A DNA stretch of 64,000 bases from Pseudisothecium myosuroides (taxonomy: Eukaryota > Streptophyta > Bryopsida > Hypnales > Lembophyllaceae), in NCBI GenBank assembly GCA_951799445.1, contig OX637297.1, positions 2,170,001 to 2,234,000 of the forward strand. Reading direction: 5' to 3'. The notes beneath the pieces are model-generated. The model was not told the DNA's origin, did not search any database, and saw nothing but the letters and a program-made list of their open reading frames with translations. How positions within the stretch are numbered: position 1 is the stretch's first letter; each line of letters starts with the position of its first letter. Position numbers and translations under genes: made by a program. Positions 11,220 through 23,700 of the stretch are shown here, piece after piece.

Positions 11220-11760
11220 CGGGTGGGGAATGCTGGTATGTGAGAGGTGAGCGGTGAGCAGGGATTGGTGAGCGGGAATTTGCAAAATTGACATTTTTTT
11301 TTAAAGTGGAAGAAAAAGGATAAAAAAGTGGATGAAATTTTATAAAACAATAGATGAAATTTTTGGAAAAGACGATGAAAGGGTTAGAGAAAAATGGATG
11401 AAAGTTCATTAAATTTTTTAAAAAGAAGTTGAATTGTGGGAGAAAATGGATGAAAGTAGATGGATGGAATGGATGAAAGTAGATGGATGGAATGGATGAA
11501 AGTAGATGGATGGTATGGATGAAAGTAGTTGGATCACTTGGATGAAATGGATGAAAAAGGTAGATGAGAAAAATGGATGAAATCAAAAAATGAAAAAATT
11601 AGATGGAACACTTGGATGAAATCTAATTATAATGTATGACAAAAATGAATGAAAAAGGTTGGAAAAAATGGGTGGAGGATTAGGAAAGGTAAACAAAAGT
11701 AAGGGTTTAGGTATGAGAGCTGGATGCAGGGAGCAGGAAAAGCAAGTGAGGAACAGGGAT
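11220..11760 (-). repeat. TTTCATCC-rich dispersed repeat, copy 1
   Basis: On the minus strand this is a pyrimidine-rich tract made of variants of TTTCATCCA with A/T runs, preceded by a GC-rich block of GCTCACC/CCGCTC phrases (11225-11275 in plus coordinates). Copies with the same two-part structure occur at 25330-25760 and 61440-61870. Long open frames through it (Phe-His-Pro rich) are artefacts of composition. The 10962-11220 stretch before it has no supported gene. Confidence 0.6.
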
Positions 11761-12542
11761 TTTATTTCTAAAAAATTCAAAATCCTATTATCGTGAAGAA
11801 AAGAATCTACAACCGTAGATTCAATTTGTTTTAAATAATTTAGATTGATTTTTTTAATCCAAACTTGACCTGAAGTTGTGGAATTTTAGAAGCTCAAACC
11901 TATAGCCATGCCCAGATGTAAGCATTATGATCCTTTAATTTTCAGACATTTGAAGTCTTATACAAGAGCCCAGAGCAAAGATGAAAGAGCAAAGAATTGG
12001 GTATTGAAGTTTCATTTATGAAATATAAGAGACCCAATTATTGTGTATTTTTCATTTGAATTTAATTATAAGAGTAAAAAATCATGTAAAGTGGTGGGTT
12101 TAAAAAATAATGAGGTTAACATATAAAGTGATGGTTTACCATTTTAGTGAAAGTGGGAGGAGATCTATGATCGTCAATCAAGATTTAGGATGATAAGATT
12201 AATTAGTTTAAAATAAAATAAATGAAAAACTATAATTGTACAGTACCACCAAAAAAATGACACCTACAGGAATGGCATGATATTGAAACTATAAAGATTA
12301 TAGGTATGTGTGAAACATTTACAAACAAATCTAGTCTTGAAAATAGGCATAGAAGACCAATACTCATGCAAAAAAGAAGATGCAATAATTTAATTTGTTT
12401 GATCCACTTGCATATATCATTTAAAATTGAGAGCATGCACAATTTAATGCCTGCATATTATAACAAAAATAAAGAATATACCACAAAATTGTAGGGCCAT
12501 TTAGAGCCACAATAGTCAATCCCACTGGAAAACGAAAACCAT
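11761..12542. other. AT-rich spacer, no feature seen
   Basis: The sequence is strongly AT-rich, without open frames that resemble proteins and without recognised repeats. It lies 3' of the ParB-methyltransferase-like gene and probably contains its 3' untranslated region. Confidence 0.4.
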
Positions 12543-15500
12543 TCAAAAATCATCACTAGAATTGCAATCACTCCAGGCAACACCTTCAATCTCAAATTCT
12601 TCTCCTTCATCTGCTTCTATATCCAAAAACTCTGTAACCTCCAGATTATATCGACGTTTCCGTCGATTCAATACAGGAGAGGGGGCTTCAACATATGCCT
12701 GAGCAATCCTTTCTGTATAAATCGGGAGATTGAAATTGAAAGGCGGGCTCTGTTCATTTGTACCTTGCACTCGTTCTACCATGGTGCTTCTACAAGACAA
12801 AAAATAGAGGTTGCAATAAGTAAAATATAATGCAAAAATCATTTACGAAGAATGTAATATATTCATATCATAGGTGTTTATGAAAAAATAAGTGAACCAC
12901 AACTTACGCACAAGAGATGAATCGATTCTTCTTTGGTTTCTTTGTAGGTGGCTGATTAGGTGGTGGTGTGATGACCCTGTCCTTGCCTTTAGAAGTAGAC
13001 ATTGCAATAGGGGCGAGTGGAGAAATTTTGGCCTTAAAGATGAGAGGATCATCTTCTAAGGCCAAGATGTGTCGCCCAGTCTCAAAACAAGCCTTGATGG
13101 ATGATCCTGATGGAAAATAAAAGACATAAGAATGAAGTATGAAGATTCAATTACTTACAATAGTGAAGAGAATTTGAAATTGTAGAAAATAAAGAAATAC
13201 CTGTTGCAGCTTTGCAATCAAGGACAATATCTCCAGGCTTGCAAAATTGTAGAATGAGATCTCGCATGAAGGATAAGTTCTTCTCACGCGGCCCTCTCCA
13301 CGGAACTTCCTTGTTCATAGTAAGGTTTTCGGTGTCCGTCAAATTGAAGACATCATCATTTTTTTCTATTGGTTCACCGTCATAAGAAGAGTCGCGGTTC
13401 TCTTGGAACGAAAACCGTGAAGGAATGTCCCGCCGAATGAACAATTGAATCTAGAACCTAACAGACTGGAGCATTCAAAAGTTAAAAATTAGAAGAGAAA
13501 TTGTATTCCCCATATCCATCTCTACAATTCAAGCATATATTAAAATTTAATTCAACCATTCTCCTAAATCCTTACAAGTAGTAAAGATATAAATTGCAAA
13601 TCTTCTATTTACCGTCATTGATGGGTCGCGTGCAGATGCAAGATGAAGCTCATTGATTCCCCACCAATCTTTGGCCAACTTCATGTCATATTGGTCGGCC
13701 AACTCATCAACTTCTTTTAGCAAAGTACGGTCATCACAATGTATGAGTAGAAGGGCACCATTGTCGTGCAAATACATGTCCGCCATCTCAAAGAGACTTT
13801 CAACGTAGTTTTCTGAGCGTGAGTTCCAGTCTGGAACTAAAGTCGAAATACCTGGAACAGGGAGATTCTCAGGAATGTCTGCAATAATTAAATCAATCCC
13901 CGTATGCTTGTACTTTTTACCGAAGTCGGATGTGACAGTACGATTGCGAGTAGCACTAATCTGTATAGTTCATACATCTCAAGTTAGAATTGAAATCTTC
14001 AAAAGCAATCGCATGAAAAGAAAAATGCTAGATTTAGGTTTAGAATACAATACCTTGGCGATGGTATTATGCAACTTTATCCATCGAGGATCAGGGCCAG
14101 TGGGCTCTTGTAAACTATTCAAGAGAGTAGTAATCGAAGTGCACTCTACAAAGACATGAAGAGAGTGTGGCTCTATCATAGGAGAGCTGACTGAAGGGAA
14201 CAATAATTGTTTCTTTTTCCGAATTCGGTGAGTAGTGGCATGAACAACATTTGATAAAGAAGAGTCTGGAGCAGGGGGTGCAAAGCCGTCATCAGGGCCT
14301 TGGTCCGACATAGGTGTTGTTTCATGACTCTCTGAGGGCAAGGCCACAAGCTCATTCTCCGCTTTTTCTTTCTCCGCCTTCTCTTTTGCCATCTTTTCCA
14401 TCTCTTCCTTCTCTTTAGCCGCCTTTTCTATCTTCAGTTTCTCCTTCTTTGTGAGCCTCTTCTTCTTTGGTACCTTCTCTTGTGGCTGAATTTCTGTGGA
14501 ATTCCCTTCTTGCGCATCTTCAGGGTCAACAGGAATAAGCTTACCACCGTCAAAAGTTGTTCTCTCTGCAACCTCTGAGTCCGGAGTGTAGTTTCGATGG
14601 CAATCAAGGTACCACCCTCCTGCTTCCAAGTGTGGAGGTTTGAATTTCTTCAATTGCTCAAATGTATACATACAAAGATCAGAGTCTTTCTGTAGCCAAT
14701 ACAGAAAAAAGGGTGGTACAACCTCTATCGAGATTGCATTCTTCGGAAGTAGAACTCGCATGAAGTACCTGAAGTTGAAGATACAAATGGCATGATTGAT
14801 GAGCAATCATTTCATGAAACATCTTACAAGAATAACAAATGAAGTATTTTCATCTATTACATATGTAACAATAACAAATAGGGATCCAAAATTAAAAGAC
14901 AATAAAAACCTAAATAATTATAGATGCTAACAATTTGAATAGCATTGTAGTACCTGTATACAACACGTCTCACTGTACTTTCAGTTCCAGGGAACTCTTT
15001 AAATATAGACTTCTTTGTATAGAGTTTTTGATCTTTGTTTCCAAAGAAAGAAGTGAATGCTTTGTCCCACAGAAGGATGCGCCAACTCTCAACATAATCA
15101 AAGGGCTTTCGAACTCCTTGAATGGTCCAATCCACAATGATTTTCTCGTCTTTGCAAATGTTTGCAACCATCTTAACAACTGCCTCCTCCAACTGTTAAA
15201 ATGAAATAGAGAATGTTAAGAAAACAAAGAGTAAAACCATAATAATTATAATTGAAGAGTTAATTTGTGATGTTAGAACAATACCTCAGCCCCAAAAGAT
15301 GCCTTGTTGATCCAAGAATCCCAAAAGACGTTCTTATCTTTAGACCCTGGAAAACAATAAGACTGTCAAACAGTCGACGATGCATTCCACCATCTTAACC
15401 ACCGTGCTTTGTGTTTTGATTCAATGTTAGCAGTGGCTATCTTTTGTAGCTTTTCGATTGTCATTTCGGGAGTTGGATTCTTGCTGAAGTGGCGATCAAT

Positions 15501-18500
15501 CTAAACACATGATAACATTGATGTTAGAGCAAAACAAATATAATGAAATATTTTGAGATTACAATTATAAATGAAGTAAAAATGAATTTATACCTCTTTC
15601 AAAAAATCATTTCCATTCTTTGGATTTGCCACCGCAAGATACTTATCAAAATCTTTGGCATGAATGGCCTTCACAAACTTGTCCGAGGCATTCTTCATTG
15701 CTTCCCAAATGCCTGGAGCAGTCCTTTCTTGGAGTGGTATTCGCATTGTATACTCTCGAGCTGCTTCATCGGCGGCCATTGCAATCTCCCGCTACAATTG
15801 GAAATAAAATATCAAGAGAATTACATAAATCATACAAACTACATGAAAAAAAACAATTAGAAAGACAATTGTACCTTATATAAGAAGGAGATGAAGACAT
15901 TGACCGTCAAAGAAAACCAATTTGGTCTCATTGCCTTGACCTTCTCACAATATTGGTACTCTTCAGGGGAAATAAGGTCTTTGAAATCAGCGAGGGGTAG
16001 AACTCCAAAATTCCTAACTCGGCGCAATCTGGTTGGAATTGTGCTCTTGACATGATCGTGCTCAGTAGACCTATACAATGCATTCAAATGGGAATGAAAA
16101 CAAACTCAATTACAATAAATTCATATTGAAATCATACAAATATATTCAAATCAAGTAGTAAACGTACCAATTAACGTCGCTCATGGCATTTAGCAAGTTT
16201 GCCACTTGACCCCTTGGATCCAATATAATGCAGTGGACTCGCCAGTGCCAATGCAATTCTTCAGGATGACAATTGGTGATATGGCGCATCCATGCCGTCA
16301 AACGGTGATTCCCGTCCCAAACATAAAACATCTTACCTCTCAATTGGACAAGGTCATCATCTTCCATCAACTCCTTCTCGAATTCCTCATTGACAAGTTG
16401 CTAAAGAGGATCCCACTTTGCCATTTCTTCTTTGCTCACGTCCATAGTTTTTTCTAAATCGTTGTATAAAGAAATGTACAAAACGCGATCACCTTCACGG
16501 TAGTCAGTCACAAACTCACTCTCCAATTTTTGGACGTCTACTTCGCCGACTGGTCGAATCTCGTCCATTACAATCATTCTGCAAAGAGGAATTTGGAGAC
16601 GAGACTTCGTACTTGGTTGTATACGTAGTGAGTTGATGAGACCTGTAGAGTCGACCTTCAGCTGTTTGCGGTGGAGTTGCTCACTCTCTACCACGCTCGT
16701 TACATGAGGTGGACATTCGCACATGGGTTCATCATTTTCTTCAAGATCAATTGATACAACCTTCAAATGCACAATTTACAAACATGAGTATAAAATAATA
16801 AAAGATATGACTCCAATATATAAACCAGAAGCGAGTTCACATCAAATGATGTGAACTTGATATTGATAAAATCTCAAAGTAAATTGAGACGTGCAATTCG
16901 CGCCGAGCGCCAAGGAGTACGACGATAAAACTCCAGTGCCATTTGCCTTGCAACTCGTGATCGCAAATGGCTAGGGGTAATTGGCAAAACCTTAACAACA
17001 TCTCTATCACGTGTGGAAGCCACAGATGGCCCCGACGTAGACATGGGTGAGGCCACCATACGAAGACGCCTAAATGATGACGTCGGAGTATGCGGAAAAG
17101 AGGACCTAGCCTCCCCATATGCTAACGACGTACTCCCTACAACACTAAACTGGCAGTGGCAGTACGTCGTGTCAACACTTTCGATATCGCTGAGGTCAAT
17201 CACCTCGTAAGGTGAGTTTGCAGGCACAATCTGCATAGCCTACATCCGCAATGGACATTTTGAAAATTAGCACAGATATTCAAAATAACGGTAAATAACA
17301 TTGTACAAGTGGAAAGTAGATGAATTTACAAATGCTTGAAATTGACATGTACCTGAACTGGTAGTGGTGGCAAATCTCCCGTAAGTACAGGTGGAGATGC
17401 TGCAACTGTGTCCATTTCTCCTATAATAGCCTTGTCGGCATTATTTTCATTCTCGTCGTCTTCTTCAGTGACATGGGTAATGTTGACTGTCTCGTCCTCA
17501 TCCTCGACATATGACGCAATAATGATTGCCTCCTGGTTCTCTTCATCCTCCTCATCCATCTGATTAATGTACACATTCCGAAATAAAATGTAAATAATGT
17601 ATAAATGGAAAGTCATAAAAAGGCAAAAAATTCTAAATTTTTACAAGTTATGAGTACCTTCGTGAACGAGGATCCATCAGTTAAAGACAATTGAAACTCC
17701 GATTCGTACATCAATGGCAAACTAACTTGAAATAGCATAACCTAAAAAAATATTTTACCTAAAACCCTAAATCCTAAATCTCAATTTGCATAAAAAGAAT
17801 AAAACTAGTCCCCTAAACTAGACATCCTTGTGAATGAGGAACCCTAAAAAATCAACACACCGGTGGACCCTCATGACCTAAACTAAGGATGCCTAAAAAT
17901 TCAGCACATTGGTAGCCCCTAAATCTTACATTGTAATAGCCTAAACAAAGTGTCCTCGTGAACGAGGTCTCTTCCAAAATCAGCATACCGTTGGCTCCAA
18001 AATCGTACACCGTAATAGTTTAAATAAGGTGTCCTCGTCAACAAGGAAGCCTACAAAATCAGCATACCATTGACTCCAAAATCCTACACCGTAATAGTTT
18101 AAATAAGGTGTCCTCGTCAACGAGGAAGTCTACAAAATCAACATACCATTTGCTCCAAAATCTTACATCGTGATAGCCTAAACAAAGTGTCCTCGTCAAC
18201 GAGGTCTCTTACAAAATCAGCATATCGATGGCTCTAAAATCCTACACCGTAATAGTTTAAATAAGGTGTCCATGTGAACGAGGTCTCTTCCAAAATCAGC
18301 ATACCATTGGCTCCAAAATCCTACACCGTAAGAGCCTAAACAAAGTGTCCTCGTCAACGAGGTGTCCTACAAAATCAGCATATCGGTGGCTCTAAAATCC
18401 TACACCGTAATAGTTTAAATAAGGTGTCCATGTGAACGAGGTCTCTTCCAAAATCAGCATACCATTGGCTCCAAAATCCTACACCGTAAGAGCCTAAACA

Positions 18501-19878
18501 AAGTGTCCTCGTCAACGAGGTGTCCTACAAAATCAGCATATCGGTGGCTCTAAAATCCTACACCGTAATAGTTTAAATAAGGTGTCCTCGTCAACGAGGT
18601 CTCCTACAAAATCAGCATACCATTGGCTCCAAAATCCTACACCGTAATAGTTTAAATAAGGTGTCCTCGTCAACGAGGTCTCCTACAAAATCAGCATACC
18701 AGTGGCTCCGAAACCCTAAACCGTAAAAAAAATGGACATGAAGGTAACAATTTCTTACCTCAATGTCCGGCTGGATGGCTCCCTCTTCTCCATGCGCCGC
18801 ATACTCCTCCTCCTCCTCTCCATGCACCGCATACTCCCCATCCTCCTCCATGATCTAAAATGAATCAAAACTCCAAAGCCTTGAGTGAAAAGGCTCCTCG
18901 CCGACGAGCACTCAAAGAACCTACCATTGCAAACTACAGTTTATATAGTAGCTAAAGTGTCCGTTGGACTTTGGGAAAAAAAAAAAAAAGAAAAAAAAAA
19001 AAAAAAGAGTACAAAATTGGTAGATTTCGGTCAAGGGAATCTCCTTAATAGCTTTTGTGATTTTGAAGATTTCAAATCCAAATTTTTTTTACGCATAGAT
19101 TATAACCTCACAAGTCACCTCAAATTTTTTCAGAATTTTTGAATTCACGACCAATTTCCTAAAAATCCTCAAAGTCCTCTAAAAACTCCGAGGGCAAGAT
19201 TTGGTCTTAAAAACTTCCGATTCTGTAGATTTCAGGCCAGATTCCAATATTCTGTTTTGGTTTTTAGTCTCTAAAACATTCAATAAGTGTCCGTTTGAGG
19301 CGTGCTATATACCGTTGGAATCGTATTTTCAAGATACACGATCTAGTCATTTCTATAAAATGCAACTCTACAATAAAAAATTTGATGTAAATTCAACACA
19401 CTATCTTGTAAATTTTGTGGCCTTCTTCTTACACTTACAACCTTCTACTTACGTTGATATGCACCGAGCTTGTAAATAATTATGTACTAATTGTATTTCT
19501 ACTTTCTTGAATTCTCAAAGATGCTTATTAAAGAAATTCATTGCAAATGACTTCATAATATGATATACTTACCAAATCTTCTCTACCTTCATTAGCCTCC
19601 TCATTCTCATCTTCTTCTGCATCATCTTTGTTGCCCTCCTCTCTTGCTACCATAGACATTGGTTCTTCAATAACTTTATCTAGGCTCAAGGAACCATCGC
19701 CAGCGATGTCGTCCACCTCCAGGCCTCCAAAATCAAGTGCTTTAGACGTTTCACCATAGCCCTCCTTTCCTCGACTCAAAACTTTGGCGGCCGCTCTCAT
19801 CTTAGATCTCAACCTTTCCTTCGGAGTGGTGTAATATAGTTTGTTTCTTCTTTTCTTCTTTGTTTGCCTACTTGCAAC
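12543..19878 (-). CDS. ParB-like / N6_N4 DNA methyltransferase-like fusion gene (gene 2)
   Basis: Minus-strand exons with GT-AG borders: 19878-19574 (acidic, possibly not the first), 18854-18759, 17741-17658, 17559-17353, 17239-~16874 (3' border unresolved), 16760-16168, 16070-15875, 15791-15594, 15500-~15390 (border unresolved), 15346-15285, 15192-14954, 14768-14054, 13960-13613, 13450-13201, 13106-12908 and 12789-12543. The 16760 exon holds a ParB-like domain (IVMDEIRPVGEVDV ... YVWDGNHRLTAW). Exon 14768 has a Lys/Glu coiled segment (KKKRLTKKEKLKIEKAAKE). The last exons carry a beta-class methyltransferase order: motif IV-like DLIIADIPEN, then CKPGDIVLDCKAATG (motif I region), then ETGRHILALEDDPL. 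The ParBc plus N6_N4_Mtase arrangement is known from bacterial and phage adenine/cytosine-N4 methylases. Motif IV reads DIPE instead of (D/N/S)PP(Y/F/W), so catalysis is doubtful. An in-frame TAG at ~16392 and a TGA near 16875 suggest decay or mis-modelled splicing. Confidence 0.6.
16168..16760 (-). other. ParB-like domain exon of gene 2
   Basis: A 593-bp exon encodes PLCRMIVMDEIRPVGEV, then YREGDRVLYISLYNDLE, then MFYVWDGNHRLTAWMRHI and LHWHWRVHCIILDP. This follows the ParB/sulfiredoxin layout: an N-terminal strand with I.+..I.P, a selector region, and a DG.HRL.A box. An in-frame TAG (16392-16394) falls between WDPL and QLVNEEF; the flanking residues keep the same frame, so it looks like a single-base nonsense change. 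A cryptic intron ending in CTCTTTAG is the alternative. Confidence 0.6.
17820..18730. repeat. 79-bp tandem array in an intron of gene 2
   Basis: About ten units of 79 bp, plus one or two degenerate ones at the left end, run through the intron between the exons at 18854-18759 and 17741-17658. Each unit contains a short hairpin core (TCCTCGTCAACGAGG or a variant such as TCCATGTGAACGAGG), near 17951, 18030, 18109, 18188, 18267, 18346, 18425, 18504, 18583 and 18662. The TCCATG variant recurs at 18267 and 18425, hinting at a 158-bp higher-order period. The units at 17820-17940 are the most diverged. Confidence 0.9.
18960..19573. other. Intron or spacer, no further feature
   Basis: After a purine homopolymer run (18977-19007), the AT-rich sequence up to the donor of the 19878-19574 exon shows no repeat or gene. 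It fits an intron of gene 2. Confidence 0.35.
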
Positions 19879-20793
19879 CTGCAACGGTAGAACTATAATG
19901 AATTCAAGCATTTGATTTACCACACATACATCTCTAAACAATGAGCATCTTAATACTTCTCTATTGCCTCTGCACTATTTACTATTCATCCATTCTACCT
20001 TAAGATGATATTTCTAAAGACATTGACTCTACCAAAAAGAAAACATACTTAGCTATTCAAAGTCTTCAACAACAACACATGTCTTATGTAATAATCTCTT
20101 ACAATCTCCCTTCACATAATAGGGAACAACAACCCAATACACTAACTAACGTAAAACAAACTCTAATTGCCTAGAAGACATAGAAAGTGAGACTATAAGG
20201 TCCTCCGGTTCTGATGAAGGTTACAAAAAGTGTTTGAAATCTCTGACAATCACACAGTTCTCAAGAAAATCAAAATTATGAAATTTAACGGATTTATTGT
20301 TATAATTGACACTTTCTGCTTAAATACACCACTACCATTTTACTACAACGTATACATAAAGGTCGATTCGGCGCTCTTTTCATTAGTGTCACCGAATATC
20401 AAAATAAATGGGAAGTATTCAAAATGTAAAACGTTACTCTACATTTCCTTAACATGTTTCGATTCAGTAAAATATCCTTCCTTTCAATTCATTTTCTTAG
20501 AGTGTAGTTTTCTTAGAGAGCTATATTTATTCATTTCATTATTGTTCTACAACGTCTCTCCAGCCTAAAGCTACAATTAGTTAGGGCAACCACAATGGTG
20601 CACAAAAGAGATCAAAGATAATTGCATTGTATATGCTGTTCCATGATGTTTGTCTCCATTGCCTTTCATATGCCATATTAGTATAGTTTCTTTGAGTATG
20701 CCTCCAAAATGAGTTTACGTAGGTCCCCATCTCAAGGTCATATCCAACCATTCATAGTTTAAACATTTTTCCACCATATAGGGGTGCCATCTA
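19879..20793. other. Spacer between divergent genes
   Basis: No protein-like frame or repeat is seen. It lies between the acidic 5' exon of gene 2 (minus) and the ATG of the transposase gene (plus), so it may hold the promoters of both. I cannot point to a TATA box with confidence. Confidence 0.35.
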
Positions 20794-23700
20794 ATGGAAC
20801 AATTCACAGATATGGTGGTCGTGAGAGAAAATGGTGAGGATGTACCTGTAATTTTTCCAGTAGGAATAAATGGGCTTGCTTCTGTGTCGGCATTGAGGTT
20901 AAGTCTCAGGTTTAAACTTAAGCCTGATTCTATTCATCTAGATGAAGACATTTTTGATCCCGACTCTGGGAACCTTACTCACACTGTCGGACAACTACCG
21001 TCTTCAGTTGGAGAAAATACAATGTGGACCCTCAAGGCTGGAAGGTATAGGGCTTACGGAGTCGCTAATATAGTTGAGTCCAACTCCAGGGGCGCGGGAA
21101 CTGTCCCTTGGTCATCTTCAGCTTCCTTTCAAACTCCACTTCTGAACCATGTCAAAGTTGAACCTCAATCACACTTTGTCACCGTCCTCAGTTCAGATTC
21201 AGAAGCAAACTCTCCTGAACCAAGCTTGAATTTGGAAACTCCTTCTTCGAACGCAGTTTTGGCTACCGATCCTTCATTTATATCAGTAGTGACCCCTAAT
21301 CCAGGTGTCTCTAGTGGATCAGGTTCATCTGTAATTGATTGCTTGAGAGGATTGCGTAATTTGAAAGGATGTAGGAATGTCTTGTCCAAACTAGACTATG
21401 ATAGTATACAAATTAAAAAAGTGACAGTGTTACCTCCATCTTTCAATGGCGATGTCATATTCGAATTGCCTGCAGCTGATACTAGTGGTACCTCATTCCA
21501 AGCAAAACAGATGGCCGGCATGGATAAGCGGTACGATGGCCATGTTTGGTCAAAGACAGTGACCACAAATATAGTCAATCGAATGGGTTTGTTTTTTCAA
21601 AAATCTAATTGCTTGGGGCACCTTTGATGTGTGAATTCTAAGTGCGAGTTTATGAATCGTGTTCATCGAATGAAGGAAGTCAATGAGTTAGAATGGGAAG
21701 GGCTTTCACCAACAACACTTGATGTTGGACAACCGCATCCACTAGGTTCGACGTTGGTATGCAAGATTTGCAAAGAGCCTCCGGCATGTATTGCGCGGTG
21801 TACTGTGCAAGTGTATTATGTGGCAGGAAATTACACGATGACTAGGGCGTTTGTTCATCTCGGGAGTCATGCACATCCGGTAAAGGACGGAGAACTTAGA
21901 GACATGCAAGAGAGAACCCGAACTCTAATTGGAGAGCAATTGGAACGAATGCCTTCGGCGACAAATTCCTCAATTGTCATGGAGGCTACAAAGGAACTTC
22001 TAGGAGGCTTACTTTTGTGTCCGGACGGAGAGCAGCCAAAGGCCATGGACTTTGACAATCTCATGCCGGTCTTGGAAAAATGCAAGTACTTGAGCTCTCC
22101 AAGTATACGGAACGAGGTAACTTCCTTCAAGTACTTGAGAAAATTTGGAGTGATTGATAGTATAACCAGATTGAGAGGATCCAGTACATGGGCATTTGTG
22201 CAAGAAAGTAAATTTCCTGGTCAAGGGACAAATGTAGATAAGGTATTTGTTTTTAAAATGTCCGAAATAGGTCCAGGAAGTGGAGTTGATTTGGTGAAGC
22301 GTATGCAAACAGGTGGAGATCTTCAAGAAGCTTGGCTGATGTTTGATCACGTGAAGCGTGTTAAAGACTGGACAACCATGGCATGTCACGTCTATGACTC
22401 AGCTTATTGTCGTGTTATGACAATTGCATGTTGCGACATGCAATCCGAGGATTGCGTAGCACAAATTCTTTTTTGGAAGAACTTGAATTCAGTTCTAAAA
22501 CGACATGGTGTAGCAGAGACTCAATTCAAGGGCTTCATGGCGGATAGTGCTCAAGCCAATTGGAATGCTGTGAGGATCGTGTATGGTTCAGGGAATATTG
22601 CTGAACCTATGCCCAATCGAGAAAGGACTTGCCTTTTCCACTGGACTCAATCCATGGAGAAACACACAAAGGCAGACATTCGAGGTGACTTGCAAGATCA
22701 ACATCGTTTGTTATGCAAGCAGTATAAGAACGCCTCATCGACTGCACAGTCCGAAGAGCGTTACCTAGCCATCAGAGCATGGTGGTTGTCATCAGGTGCC
22801 ACTACGGAGGAAGGGTTGCGCCGCTTGGAGCTGTGGCTTTCATTTTGGCATTTTCGATATTGACAATGGGGAGGGTTCAATCAACTTGTAAGTTTTTTGC
22901 CTCATTTACAATCATTTGTAATCATGTTAGACTCTTTATTGGTGAATTGAATTGACCTTTTCTTTCTTAAGCATCAACACAAAAGTTTTATAATTTGTTT
23001 GGCACTGGCATACAATGTTGTCAATATTGGACATTGTCTCATGGTTAGGGCACCTACCAAGGCCCTTTTTGAGACTGAGAGGTACTTCCCCCATTGTTAG
23101 GGTGTGCAACATTTTGTCTTTTTTCCTTTTAACACGTGCCGTATTGCAACACTGAATATACTCACTTGAATGACAGTCTTTCTTTTTTATGACTTTGTAG
23201 TATGGAGTAGCTTGGAGCCTACAAAGATGTAACATAGGTGTTGTATTTAAGTGATTGCAGGATCTTACTGAGTCTGAGAAAGCTGAAATGCCATCGTGCA
23301 ACCTAGTGGAGACAGTTCACAATAAGTGGCTTCAACAATCTGGAAATCGTGGAAACGACTTATATGTAGCTACTGTCGATGATTTTGTAAGAGCGTTTAT
23401 ACAAATGGTAAAGTATTACCAATACCTAAAAGGAAATCAAGCAGGGACCGGGCCGGGGAAGGAAGAGCTCCTGCTACGAGTTGCACAACGTTCAGCACAA
23501 AGAACTGGAAATCCAAAGTCTCTCACTGCAGCTATTTCAAATATCCCGGGAGTTGAAGAATTTATCAATAGGGAACCCCATTTGGAAGGTCAAGAAGTAT
23601 TTGGATCGCAAAAGAGGAAGGCTGACATGCCTCTTGGCTGCGAATTTGATTCACATAGGCCTGATAAGGTGAATTTCTCTCATCCACGTATCCAAACAAG

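Noticed and set aside
11164..11780. Minus-strand Phe/His/Pro-rich frames
   Set aside because: Same low-complexity repeat (copy 1); no conserved domain.
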